A DNA stretch of 64,000 bases. Source: Tenebrio molitor (lineage: Eukaryota; Arthropoda; Insecta; Coleoptera; Tenebrionidae). Below the pieces are notes generated by a model that worked only from the letters and a program-made list of their open reading frames with translations, searched no databases and was not told the DNA's origin. Of this stretch, positions 1 through 9,790 are shown piece by piece (the stretch's first letter is position 1; each line of letters opens with the position of its first letter). The DNA lies in contig NC_091048.1 of the NCBI RefSeq assembly GCF_963966145.1, positions 15,996,001 through 16,060,000 of the forward strand, written 5' to 3'. The translations under genes were made by a program, and so were the position numbers.

Positions 1-775
1 ATTCTAGAAATTCTAGAAATGATAAAAATTAGATTTTGATTACAAAAAGTCTTGTAGGGTGGATACTCAATGTAGACGTAAGATCTCTGTACCACAATAG
101 TAAAGAAACATTTCATAAAAATTTCAGTATGAATCCACTTAAAAGAAAAAAAAAAAAATAAATAACACAACTGGAGGAATAAAAAATTCAAATATTTTTA
201 TTTCCCACATTAGTTACTGCTGAGGCATTTGATGTACCTAACTGTTGAAATGTCTGGATGGTTTTACCATTTTTTTATTTTTTTTTAACTACCTACTAAT
301 TTACCTCCATCATGCATCATTGTCCAAAAAATGAATACCACGATATGTAATGATTTTTTAGTTTTGAGTATTTTTGAGAAGCAGTAAACACTAGGAACTG
401 AAACTCGCTAATAAAAATTGCTCCACGTTTGAAATTGACATTGTGCATAGCAACCATGGAAATGCAGCTCTTGTGAGTCACAGTCCACGTCGTTTCAGTT
501 TACGCTTTATCTTGATCGCATTGCGAATTTGGAATATCAATTTAGCGTTTTCAATAAAATCTGGAAAATTAGAAAAGGCATGTATTTTTTAAGTGTCTAT
601 GTATATATAACTTTTTTTTTTGTTCGACACTGTCAGAATTTGAGAAATTTCTCCTGTGTGAGCGGATTTTGATAAATGTCACAACTTGTCAAAACGAAAC
701 GTCAAGCTAATTTTAAAGATTTCAAGCGATTTGGAGCCTTTGAGGGGCTCGTCGAACAAAAAAACGTTGTGTTCA
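1..775. other. AT-rich intergenic DNA, no gene seen
   Basis: This stretch is AT-rich with many homopolymer runs. I see no open frame with recognisable protein motifs, no RNA gene and no clean inverted repeat. Confidence 0.5.
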
Positions 776-893
776 ACTCGTTCTTGTGTAAATTGGGTCT
801 TTTTTGGCACTCGTGGGCCTTTAAAAAGCTCGTTTCACTCGCGTTTTAAACTGGCCCACTCATGCCAAAAAAAGCTCAATTTACACACGAACT
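776..893. repeat. Hairpin-type MITE (about 118 bp palindrome)
   Basis: The left arm (about 779-832) and right arm (841-892) are imperfect reverse complements separated by only a few bases. Both contain a TGTAAATTG-type block, a run of seven A or T, and a GTGGGCC-type block in mirrored order. The whole unit would fold into one long hairpin, as expected for a small non-autonomous element. I could not define a target duplication. The 117-residue frame that crosses it is a by-product of the palindrome. Confidence 0.6.
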
Positions 894-1025
894 CCTTAAA
901 TAAACTACTATTGTGGAAGTGTTTTTATTTTGAAAAACAACTCTTTAAAAAAATCGGATTAAGGATAATAACAATTAATACGCTGGCCACAGTACTACAT
1001 TTGAAGGCACTATCATCATTAATCG

Positions 1026-1092
1026 ACCAGCGAAATTAAACAGTCGGGCGCGGTCAGTGTTTGGATGGGTGACCGCCACGAGAAAACACACC
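1026..1092 (+). repeat. 5S rRNA-like fragment (5S-derived SINE or pseudogene)
   Basis: Positions 1026-1079 follow the 3' half of animal 5S rRNA: a CGAAATTAAACAG block (5S has CGAARTTAAGCAR), then TCGGGCGCGGT, AGTGTTTGGATGGGTGACC and GC. These correspond to box A, the intermediate element and box C of the internal RNA polymerase III promoter. The 5' half of 5S is missing, and downstream of about 1080 the similarity stops. This is therefore not a functional 5S gene. It is either a truncated 5S pseudogene or the head of a 5S-derived SINE. No tail or target duplication was identified. Confidence 0.65.
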
Positions 1093-3424
1093 GTTTTGTA
1101 ACTTTGTGTTTCGCAGCTTCATTACTAACTTGATTTCAGTCTGTAATTCATAATGTCTTATCAATAAACTTCGACCTGGATGTCGTGTAAAAACCAAAAA
1201 GTAGGCATACTCGTATAGTAAAATAAGTGATATGTATAAAAAAAATGTGTTTACAAAAAAATTATAATTCTTTAATAATATAATTATCTACTGATAATTA
1301 TCAGTACCTGCTTGATAAAAATCGCTTTTGACCAGATGACAGAGTAGCAGGACGTTTTAACCGCGATAAACATTTTTGATTGGATCAAAGCAAGCGCTCT
1401 GATTGGCTGAACACGCACGTTTGATGTATATGGGAATTAATCGCAGATAAATGATATATGTATTTACTCGTAGCTCTTGGTGCTGCAGAAAATATTATAC
1501 CAGTGTGAATGTTATTGGGCGTTTTGACAAACGACTGAGAAAAAAATGTAACCATGACAACTACATACGGTAGTTGCTGCCATTTTCATTTTCACTTTCT
1601 GAGAGTTTTTTCTTTAACTAAAAGCTGCAGAACAGTTTTTGATACAAAATCGGGGTGTATGTTATGCTGCGCTATGCAGCAAAAACGCCTGTCCGTCCTT
1701 TTTGATACACCCGATATAGAACCATTGTTTTTTAGCAAAGGGAGTGGTCTTTTTTTCGAGTATCCGTTAATGTATAAACTTCAGTAGTGATTGTTGTGGT
1801 CGTCACAAAGTGTTTTGCAAACTAGATATTTTACACAAAATTTCATCAATTTAATAAGTTTTCGCTTCAGGAAGAACCTCTCCAGTAAGACTACTTATTT
1901 AAAATTCTAGACAGAAGTACATATAGCAGAGTTAGCTTTATGTTTAATTTTCCAAAAATACATATGCATTCTTTTGGCCAATTAAATTGTACAGCTTTCG
2001 GGTGGGTGCTGGTTTTAGTCACTTTTCGTCGTTATTCGGTGACCTTTTTTGACGACATATAACTTTCGGCACAAATTTCTTTTGTCTACTTAGAGATGAC
2101 TCATTAAATGTCTTCTTCCAGAAGTGGTTTTCTGTAGGTGAACGATGTTTCAGAGTACCGATTCAGTATTCTATCTACCATGCTTGCAACTATTTTAGTT
2201 TTTTTTTTTGTAATAAAATATCTGGGTTGTTGTAGATTTCCAGCAACTTGTCAATACTTTTCTATGGCTTTGTTCTTCACTCATATATGAAAACTGACAA
2301 ATAGATTTCTCGGATATTAATACTTCCTTATAACGAGGATTCAATGATTCAAAGAGCAAAGAGATGTGTGGTGGTTAAGCAGATCGTGGTTTTCTCTCTC
2401 TTTTGAACGGTCTATGTTTTTACAAATTCAATTTTATCGCTGAATTTCACGGATTACAGTGGAAACAACCCTTACGAGTAAAGCTCTCTATCAGTACCGA
2501 AAATGTACACGAGAAAACACCAATTTTTTGTCCGTAAATAACATCTTTAATTTTCAATTCTAAAGGGAGATCGATATTTCTACAGGATGATAAAGTTATT
2601 TTCTATGTCGGAACGGGTCAATTATTTCTAAATTTTGATCCAAATATGTACCTTAAAAAGCACAATAATTGAACAACTCCTCTGTTATACTGTACTCTGT
2701 CCATGTAGTCCAAAAAATCGTTGTCAAATTTTTTTCTGCTGAGTTGGGTGCACGAAGTTTTAGACGAGTGATGAACCCTCATGTCTCTACTTCATAATTT
2801 GCCAAGTTTCATTCATCGTAAGAAATCTTTGAAGAAATCCTTCGGTATCCATCATCGTTACTGATGATGATGACTAGTGATGACTAAATTTACCTCAGAA
2901 TTTGTGGAATGCGCGTGCCATCTTTTTTAAGCCCAATTCGTTGTCCAATATTTTTTTTTTTGCATTAGCTACAGAGTTTTATTTTAATTTGTCTATCGTG
3001 GAGAACCATATCGTTTATATATCAAATCAATGTTTTCTTGTATTACATCAGTCTGACGTGGATATTCACAAGATTCTCTGTCTGGTTTAGAATCCCTAGC
3101 CCTTCCAATACTTCACTCAAATCCTTACCCATTACTTGTGGTAACGACTTCTTTTTAGAGATTGTTTAGTTTTCATCTTTAAAAATTATTAATTTTATTG
3201 TAATTGATCCCGTAACTTCAAACGGAAAAGGGCAGAAACTATATGCACATGTAGATATTATTGCCAATACATGATTGATAATTTGATAAACGAATAGTTG
3301 AGTTTTCCATTTATCGTCCAACGGAAGAACAGAACCCTCTTTATAAACATTTTTTTTTTCGGTGTGATTTGTGAACAATTCAAATATTATTTGTCATAAT
3401 TTTTGTTTTTGTTATTTTTTTATA
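1093..3424. other. Intergenic DNA, nothing recognised
   Basis: About 2.3 kb of AT-rich DNA. Short frames exist near 1554-1787, 2902-3090 and 3166-3378 (minus), but they have skewed composition and no recognisable domains. I see no structural repeat apart from short A/T runs. Confidence 0.5.
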
Positions 3425-3737
3425 CAGGTGTCCCCAAAAAAGATGACGAGTCCATAACTCCCTTATTTATCGGAGAATTTTAATTATTTGTGCACGAAAT
3501 TAAATGGTTGTGAATAGGGTACAAAAGGGCCTAATAAATTTACGTATATCCCCAAGGCCTTCAAGGCTAAACGTCAAAATATTTTTTTTTTAATTACGAA
3601 CATAATTTTTTTGGTAATTTTGATAGAGATTTTTATGCTGAAAACGACAATGTATCACAAGTGTACACTTACATACCAAAAATACAAAAAAAAAAAAAAT
3701 CAAAAAAACGCTATTATCTTCTATGCTCAAACTGCGC

Positions 3738-4876
3738 CATGGCCAACTTCATCTAGCTTCCGCTGCGCTCCATACGGCCGTCCCAATAAGGGTCTAAAGT
3801 TGATTCAGCTAACCTAAAAAAATCGTTTGGTAATTAGCCCCATCTGTTGCGAAATTTTTAACATAAATCTTTATGAGTTGATGGGGAAACCGTGTTTTTT
3901 TGTCAGTTTGGCGGAAAAATGTGAACCGGACTTGATACTACCCTTTTGACTGTTAGAGAAAATTCGAAATTTATCTAAACCAATTATTATTTTTAATTGC
4001 AGTAACACCATATGCGCAGCTTCTGTTGCTTTCATAGCAGGGTATATTGTAAAAAAATTAAGTGAAATATTTCAGTGCGACAGTTGTCTCTCTCCTATAT
4101 TGTCTTTTCAACCCCTGGTCCTCTTTTACGTTCAATTAATCTTCAAAATCGTGGCGGTTTGACTTATCCAAATTATCAGTTTGTAAGTTTTTTTAAAGAA
4201 TTGGCAGATATTGCCACCACAGAAATTTTATCATATTTGGCCCAAGAAAATATTTGCAAACAACTCGTAACAATTTTACTTCCACATTTTATTCGTAATT
4301 CCCTCTTTATCTGTAACACACATAAAGACAAAATTTGTAAAGTTATTATAGAATTATTGATGAAACCACTTTTAAATAATAGTTGTTCACAAAAAACTGA
4401 TTCCATAAAAAGAAAATAAATTGCTAATCAACCCATAAGTAGAAAGGTTTGAAAATTATAATACTACGTATCTACCAAAGAGGTACCTACATATACCTAC
4501 CTACCTATCCACCCATTTAGGTACGTTCTTTAGTTATAACTCCTTTATGCTGTTTAAAATTAAGTTACTTTCGAGTTTTGTTCCTTTTCCATTGTTTGAT
4601 TGTAAATCATGTACATATTAAATATAGTTATATATTTTCCAGTTTTACAAAACTATTACATATAATATTTTCGTTTGGTTTTCATATCTTTTTGAAACTT
4701 CATGACACTTTTGAAAAGATACGTCAATCATTGTTAGATATTAACATTTTTCTCCGCTAGTTGGGGCTAGTTACCAAACTATTTTTTGAGGTTAGTAGAA
4801 TCAATTTCAACAATGAAAATTGGCATAACGTTACGGCCGTCTGGAGTGCAGCGGAAGCTAGATGAAGTTGGCCATG
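3738..4876 (+). mobile_element. P-superfamily DNA transposon, degenerate, nested in the 3425-5667 element
   Basis: The ends CATGGCCAACTTCATC (left) and GATGAAGTTGGCCATG (right) are perfect reverse complements. The inverted repeat extends imperfectly for about 110 bp inward on each side (left arm to about 3848, right arm from about 4757). The 7-bp sequence ACTGCGC lies immediately outside both ends (3731-3737 and 4877-4883), matching the 7-8 bp target duplications of P-type elements. The element contains a relic of the C-terminus of a P/THAP9-type transposase on the plus strand, which supports the assignment independently. At 1139 bp it is internally deleted. Confidence 0.8.
4006..4419 (+). 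pseudogene. P/THAP9-like transposase, C-terminal relic
   Basis: One frame gives SVAFIAGYIVKKLSEIFQC followed by CDSCLSPI. After a frameshift near 4100 the neighbouring frame continues with NRGGLTYPNYQF and ends at a stop at 4419. Known P-element and THAP9-type transposases have the same order near their C-terminus: an AGYxxxKL helix, a CxxC pair, then a GGLxYP motif and a helical tail. The catalytic core and THAP domain are absent and the frame is broken, so it is non-functional. The surrounding inverted repeats and 7-bp duplication show that it belongs to the 3738-4876 element. The family assignment comes from motif order only, since no alignment was run. Confidence 0.65.
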
Positions 4877-4993
4877 ACTGCGCTAAACATTGGCGGCATC
4901 TCTGCGCAATCCCATATGTTATTATTTGTCATTTGTTTTTCCAGCTAACTTAATTTGGTTATTACATTGTAACGCAATGCATTTTGATAAATA

Positions 4994-5229
4994 CAGCGTG
5001 ATCAACAATGACGGAGTCTGTTGACAATGAAACAATTGAAAAGTGCTGGTGTTTTTTGTCTTGTAATTGGCACCGACCAGATTTTTTAACTTGAGACGAC
5101 ATTAAAAGCATTTTTGGTTATGCCGGTTATGTTTATGCTATTACAAAAATGAACCTTTGGTGGTAAATTTCAAATTTGCAAAATTTCATTGTTACCAACA
5201 CACAGATTCAGTCATTCTTGATCACATCG
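4994..5229. mobile_element. MITE, 236 bp, TA target site
   Basis: The ends TA-CAGCGTGATCAACAATGAC (left) and TCATTCTTGATCACATCG-TA (right) are inverted repeats of about 30 bp with a few mismatches, flanked by TA on each side. There is no coding capacity. The terminal sequence resembles the MITE at 46335-46594, which also carries GTGATCAAGAA near its ends, so the two may share a mariner-like mobiliser. It lies inside the 3425-5667 element. Confidence 0.7.
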
Positions 5230-5296
5230 TAGCTTCTCGTTTGGTGCTCGTTACTTGTTTCAAAAGTTAGTGTAATTTTTTTATGTGAGGTTATAT

Positions 5297-5443
5297 CGTG
5301 CGTTCATTTAAATTTTTCCTCAAAGTAGGTGTTGAAGACTCGATTGTGAACGTACTAACGGATAAAGGATAACAGATCAACTGTATAAACAGCTTACGCT
5401 CCAACGCCAACTTTAAAGATAAATTTAAATGAACGTACGATAC
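5297..5443. repeat. Hairpin MITE, related to the copy at 14646-14819
   Basis: The outer arms CGTGCGTTCATTTAAATTT and AAATTTAAATGAACGTACG are mirrored. The interior (AAGTAGGTGTTGAAGACTCG onward) is recognisably similar, in reverse orientation, to the interior of the hairpin at 14646-14819 (shared AAGTAGGTGTTGAA, CGATTGTGAACG and an AACRGATCA block). This makes them two diverged members of one small repeat family. Confidence 0.6.
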
Positions 5444-5975
5444 TTGTTGTTTTCAGAATAAAAATCTCTTTCAGAAATACTAAAAAAAGTATGTCCGCAT
5501 TTGAAAAAATGTTTTTGTCAGCTTAACCTTAATCCTTTGGGGGCTTTACATGAATTTAGTACGCCATTTTGTAGCCTATTCACAAACATTTAATTTGACG
5601 TATAGATAATTAAAATCCTTCGATAAATAAGGGAGCCATGGACTCGTCTTTTTTTTTGGGAGACCTGTATAAAATGTATACGTTATAGAATCAAGCTAGG
5701 TGTAAAGTAGTCACATTTTGTAACTGATCAAATGTTTCAAATACGATAAAATAAAAAATTTGCAAAAGAACATTTTTTTATTGCGTAAAATTGCAGATAT
5801 TGTCAGATAATAATCGTAACACGCTGATGTCTTTGTTCGTCGATGTGAATAGAAAAAATCTACTTATTCAGCAGATACTTGCACAAATCTAGCTTTTTCA
5901 CATTTTTAACGCTGTTGTTTTATTCAAAACCACTTTATTGACATTCGGAAATGAACGTTTTAATAGCTATTTATA

Positions 5976-6066
5976 TTTATGTAACCAGTTAGAAAATGCT
6001 TTATTTTGTGTAACGAGTGGGATATTTGCGGGACGAGCATTGCATTTCCTAACGTGTTACATACAA
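5976..6066. repeat. Small hairpin repeat
   Basis: TATGTAACCAGTTAGAAAATGC (5978 onward) is mirrored by GCATTTCCTAACGTGTTACATA before 6066, giving an imperfect hairpin of about 90 bp. It is non-coding and resembles other palindromic MITEs in the window. The flanking DNA at 5668-5975 and 6067-6239 shows nothing else. Confidence 0.5.
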
Positions 6067-6239
6067 TATTTTTTCTAATTTTGATAAAAAAAAGTTTCTT
6101 CAAACGTTAAACGAAGCAATGAATTAAATTAATAATTGTGTTAAAATATCAACTACGTAAGTAGGCACGCTTATTTTGCTTAAAAACAAAACAATGTGAC
6201 AGTGTCAATTTGTATACATATAAGTTTATTCGGAAACGT

Positions 6240-6500
6240 AATAATGCTCTTCCTTTGCATCTCAAAAACATGGACTTTAAATCCTTCAAACAACATTTAA
6301 AGCAATTGCTAACTGAAAATGTATTCTATTCTTTCGAAGAGTTTTATTCATTCACAAAGTCCTTATAGATTTTTTGTATAAATTTTACTTATATCTCTTT
6401 ATTTTATTGTTGTTTTTTTTTCGGTATTTGTAGACAATGTGTAAAATTGTATGATTTATAACACGCAAATACATTATCATTATCATTATTGTAATACGCA
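6240..6500 (+). pseudogene. 5'-truncated LINE: reverse transcriptase C-terminus, 3' UTR and repeat tail
   Basis: A 42-codon open stretch (6240-6368, stop TAG) encodes NNALPLHLKNMDFKSF followed by a KQHLKQLL segment and YSFEEFYSF. The end of many Jockey/CR1/L2-type LINE polymerases has the same look (a 'LPxxLKNxxxFKxFKxxLKxxL' helix then 'FYSxEEF'). It is followed by a short 3' UTR and a tail of CATTAT units at about 6472-6490. Upstream there is no further polymerase sequence, so this is a typical dead-on-arrival copy. It is not the same family as the full element at 18-22 kb. The assignment is by motif recall. Confidence 0.55.
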
Positions 6501-6723
6501 CATTCCGAACCTTACAGGAAGGCGGAAAGTTAACCATTCCTTTTTGTCTTTACTTCCCTCTCTTGGTCAGTAATAGGCCACTTTCCGCCCTATTATAAGG
6601 TTTTTCCAATGGCGTACTTACTGAAAGTCGAAAAACAGTAGAAATGAAACTGCATCAAATTAATTGTTTATTTGCTAAAAATGTAATGATTCCGAATAAA
6701 ATATGTAGTATATAAACCTCGGT

Positions 6724-6816
6724 GGGAATGTGTTTCATTCCTGTCTCGAGCATTAGTTCACCTCGGCTACGCCTTGGTAAACTATCTTAGCTCTCGACAG
6801 GAATGAAACACTTCCC
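6724..6816. mobile_element. 93-bp hairpin MITE with 8-bp target duplication
   Basis: The insert begins GGGAATGTGTTTCATTCCTG and ends CAGGAATGAAACACTTCCC, mirrored arms of about 27 bp around a short loop. ACCTCGGT lies directly outside both ends (6716-6723 and 6817-6824), an 8-bp target duplication. A related sequence at 26180-26210 has the same flanks with a single ACCTCGGT and no insert, which serves as an empty-site comparison. An 8-bp duplication suggests hAT- or P-type mobilisation. Confidence 0.75.
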
Positions 6817-6878
6817 ACCTCGGTATGTAATCTACTATTCCAATTTGTTTTGTGCATGTTTTACTGGAAACATCCAAA

Positions 6879-7163
6879 ATGTCTTCAGAATGAGATGATA
6901 TACCAAGTGATATAGAAGAGACTGCACGAAGTGGGATATCGTCCGTGATCCCGAACAAGTCGAGAGCCAAATATGATTTGGCTTACGAGAAATTTCAAAA
7001 ATGGTGTGAAGGAAAAAATGTAAAGAGTATCAACGAAAAAAATTTACTGGCTTATTTCGAGGGAAAGAAGATTCTAAAAGCTTCCACACTGTGGACTCTT
7101 CATTCCATGCTGCGAAGTAAACCATCTCTAAAGAGGAATGAATATTGATGTTAAGAAATATGT
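6879..7163 (+). pseudogene. Crypton-type tyrosine recombinase, N-terminal domain relic
   Basis: From an ATG at 6879 the frame reads four codons, a TGA, then stays open to 7148. It contains KSRAKYDLAYEKFQKWCEG, followed by NEKNLLAYF and STLWTLHSMLRSK. Proteins of insect Crypton elements (tyrosine-recombinase transposons) begin their SAM-like core-binding domain with the same pattern: a YExxYxxFxxW helix, LLAYF, then STLWxxxSMLRS. The catalytic C-terminal half is missing, and the coding similarity ends where a MITE (7165) has inserted. A one-base shift would extend it to NIDVKKYVLW just before the insertion. Non-functional; the family is inferred from motifs. Confidence 0.55.
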
Positions 7164-7164
7164 A

Positions 7165-7535
7165 CTATGGCGGCCAAAAAATTTTGGCCGTCACTTTCTT
7201 GACATTCAAGTAAAGTGTAAATAAACCTTAAGGAATCGTAACCCCACTTTCGATTCTTGTCATTTTGACAATCAATTTAAACTGTTTGAAGCTCAGATAT
7301 TCCAAAAATCCGACATGAATATTTTTTTTTTTAATAAACAAAATTAGAGCAATAGATAACCTGAGGTAAACGTTCTGTGTAGTAGGAATGACAAAATAAT
7401 TTTGAGTTTTGAAATTTACCACCCAAAAAATAACGTTCATAATCAAGACGGTAATCATGATGACAATAAAGTACGGATTACAATTTTTTTTTTAATTGAC
7501 AGACAATGACGGCCAAAATTTTTTGGCCGGCATAG
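7165..7535. mobile_element. MITE, 371 bp, TA-flanked, left member of a back-to-back pair
   Basis: The ends TA-CTATGGCGGCCAAAAAATTT and AAATTTTTTGGCCGGCATAG-TA are inverted repeats flanked by TA (7163-7164 and 7536-7537). The terminal repeat itself contains an inner palindrome (GGCCAAAAAATTTTGGCC). There is no coding sequence. The right-hand TA is also the left-hand TA of the next element. The insertion interrupts the Crypton relic. Confidence 0.75.
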
Positions 7536-7537
7536 TA

Positions 7538-7895
7538 CTATGGCGGACAATAAATTTAGGCCGGCCTGTTATTGAGTTGACATCAAAATGTGAAGCTGGC
7601 ATTTTGTTCAACTAACCCCATTTTCGATTTTTGTCATTCTTGTCATCGTGACAGCGATAATCAAAATTAAAATTGGGAAAAGAAGCGTGCACCAGAGAGA
7701 AGTGCTACTACAAATCAGTTATGCTAGTGCGTCATGATCTGTAAGTTACGAAAAAGGCGAAGGAAACGCCAAACAGCTTGAAAACCTTCAGTTTGACAAA
7801 CTGACACATCAGTCATAATGACAATAAATGGTCGCTTGCATTGACTTTTTTGAAATGTCAGAAATTTGCCGGCCTAAATTTATTGTCCGCCATAG
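7538..7895. mobile_element. MITE, 358 bp, TA-flanked, right member of a back-to-back pair
   Basis: The ends CTATGGCGGACAATAAATTT and AAATTTATTGTCCGCCATAG are mirrored for about 30 bp with TA at both sides (7536-7537 and 7896-7897). The first nine bases are the same as those of the neighbour at 7165-7535 and the following bases diverge, so they are sister families. Non-coding. The 7898-8477 interval after it shows only a small TTAGGAAAAG-type hairpin near 8080-8130. Confidence 0.75.
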
Positions 7896-8477
7896 TACAT
7901 ATACTAATTTGGTGGGATTTTTAAAGCGGCTGTCAGACGGTTACTAACACTTCCCTTTCATCTTTAGGAGTTACCATAAGTAATGGTATGAGTTGCTGCG
8001 TTATAAATGTCTACAAAAGTGTATGAAGCACTAAAATGTCCTCTTAATTTTGTGCTGTTTTTTCGTAAATGGTTAAAAGATTTTACTTTTCCTGACCAGT
8101 TAGGAAAAGTGTGACGTTTCCAAACGTCAATTAATTTTGAAAAGCCACTTTATATGTCAAAATTAGAAAAAAAAATTGCATCTTTTTGCATTTAGTGTAT
8201 CTGAGAATTTTAGGTTATTTTAATCTAGATTTGTATATTCAATAACAAAATTCAATATAAACAACAACTTTCATTAATCACGATTTTTTCTGTTCAAGAT
8301 GCCCTCTTTTGCTTAAATCCAAATTATTTTGGGAGAATAGAATTACCAAAAATGATTTAGGATTGAAGGAATATTTAATTGTAAATATTTATAGGTTACA
8401 ATAAATAGAGAAAAAGTGGAGTGGAGATGTCTTGGAATGGCATTAGGGAATTTTCTATAAAATGCAATGTTTTTTTT

Positions 8478-8915
8478 TATATCGTCGTTTTCCATGACAT
8501 CCGTGCTGTTATTATGACAGTATGTTGGCATTACTTGCTGTTTCAGTTTAGAAATTTTGAATTTCCTAATTTGGCAATTTACCTTGACACGACAAATTGA
8601 CAAATTCAAATTATTATCTATAATTTCCGACAAATCAAAAAAAATATGTAGTCTGTTTCGGATTCCCAAGATGACTTAGTTTAACCATGTTTTGCACTAC
8701 CTATTTTGAAGATTGAGTTTTACATATTGTTTGTTGTTGATGTTTCACGAAATACAAATTTTATTTTACCATAACCTCAATTTCTTATTTGACATTTTTT
8801 TAACTAGGATTTGCTTATATTCTGAAGACTGGTTATGAATTTTTGTGTACAATCTGCTACAACATATTAAAAATGACACTGACAGCACGGATGTCGTTGA
8901 AAACGACTATATATA
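8478..8915. mobile_element. MITE-like element with about 32-bp terminal inverted repeats
   Basis: ATATCGTCGTTTTCCATGAC with CATCCGTGCTGT at the left (8479-8510) is mirrored by ACAGCACGGATGTCGTTGAA and AACGACTATAT at the right (8883-8914). The 370-bp interior has no credible coding region; a 108-residue minus-strand frame there has no domain I recognise. The target duplication is unclear. Confidence 0.6.
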
Positions 8916-9117
8916 CAGGGCATGGAGGTAGTATTAAGTTAGTTAAGTAAGTTTTTCTAACACTAATATCTTATACTGTTTCCATGGTGCATTTGAGCTC
9001 ACACCTTATGTTTCCCATAAAATTCGCTTGTCTCTATAAGACACGTCGTCAATAGCAACGTATCTTATAGAGTCATAAAATACGCTCACACACATCATTC
9101 AAGTAATATTTTATTCA

Positions 9118-9480
9118 TCATTTTTACAGTAATTATCACAAAAGTGAAAAGTACAATTATTGAATTGGAATTGCCATATTTGCTTCGTGCTCTTGTTCAT
9201 AACATCTTCTTCTTTAACTTCTGCTGTTTCATCCAATGCAAGTGCCCGGCCATCGAAAATGGCAATCTTTACATTTTCTTCAAATGATTCTTGCCGTAGT
9301 GTGAATTAACTTTTAATGAAGTTCTACACGCTTACCCCATATCAAGAAAAGCCAAAATGACATCTTCCGTTACCTCCGTGATGCTTTTTTTTAGTGTTCC
9401 GGCCTTGAAACGAAACATACACCTTTTCGTATGCACTTTTAGACTTCATTTGTAACAAATTGCCCCTTTTTTCTTATTTC
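9118..9480 (-). pseudogene. Second Crypton-like recombinase relic, broken
   Basis: On the minus strand, one frame gives KSAYEK and then RCMFRFKAGTLKKSITEVTE followed by DVILAFLDMG (about 9480-9338). After further shifts a 55-codon open stretch follows (ESFEENVKIAIFDGRALALD onward, 9305-9120). The first part resembles the N-terminal domain of the relic at 6879-7163 (AYEK helix, then an E-DVILAFL block equivalent to EKNLLAYF). The second part resembles the acidic, Asn/Cys-rich tail seen in such proteins. The central catalytic region is missing. A weak 20-bp inverted repeat (8955-8975 and 9628-9648) flanks the area, and a small hairpin sits at 9032-9076. Tentative. Confidence 0.35.
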
Positions 9481-9651
9481 TTCTGGAACGTTTTGGCACA
9501 TTTCAACGATGAAAATTGTTTTTTTCCAAATTTGTTGATATTATTACCATAGTACCCACGGCAACCTCCGCATTTTGTGTATTGTGACGCGCCTCGAATA
9601 ATTTCTGAATTTATTAAAATTTTTAATAAGATGTTAGTGTTAGAAAAAATC

Positions 9652-9776
9652 TTGAAGACAACGCGTGTTTTATAGTTTAAAAATCTCGATCTATTAAATC
9701 CTCGCTCCCTGCGGTCGCTCTGATTTAAACTACGATCTCGATTTTTAAATCGTCTATAAAACCCTTGTTGTCTTAA
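9652..9776. repeat. Hairpin MITE
   Basis: GAAGACAACGCGTGTTTTAT with AGTTTAAAAATCTCGAT at the left is mirrored by ATCTCGATTTTTAAATCGTC with TATAAAACCCTTGTTGTCTT at the right, with a GC-rich loop (CTCGCTCCCTGCGGTCGCTC). The 125-bp unit folds into a single hairpin and is non-coding. Confidence 0.6.
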
Positions 9777-9790
9777 TAGCTATAATACTA

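Larger units (their letters stand above)
3425..5667. mobile_element. TA-flanked DNA transposon with about 150-bp terminal inverted repeats (outer element of a nest)
   Basis: The left end reads TA-CAGGTGTCCCC and the right end GGGAGACCTG-TA, so the unit is bracketed by TA dinucleotides as in Tc1/mariner-type insertions. The inverted repeats run about 3425-3575 and 5516-5667 and match at roughly four of five bases, including a mirrored GACGAGTCCAT block and CTCCCTTATTTATCG. No transposase of its own remains. It contains a P-type element (3738-4876), a MITE (4994-5229) and a hairpin repeat (about 5297-5443), all inserted later. Without these insertions it would be well under 1 kb, so it was probably non-autonomous. 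Confidence 0.75.

Noticed and set aside
686..1039. 117-residue plus-strand frame
   Set aside because: It crosses a palindromic MITE and the 5S-like fragment, with no protein similarity.
1026..1092. Functional 5S rRNA gene
   Set aside because: Only the 3' half is present, two bases are missing in the box A area and the 3' end does not match.
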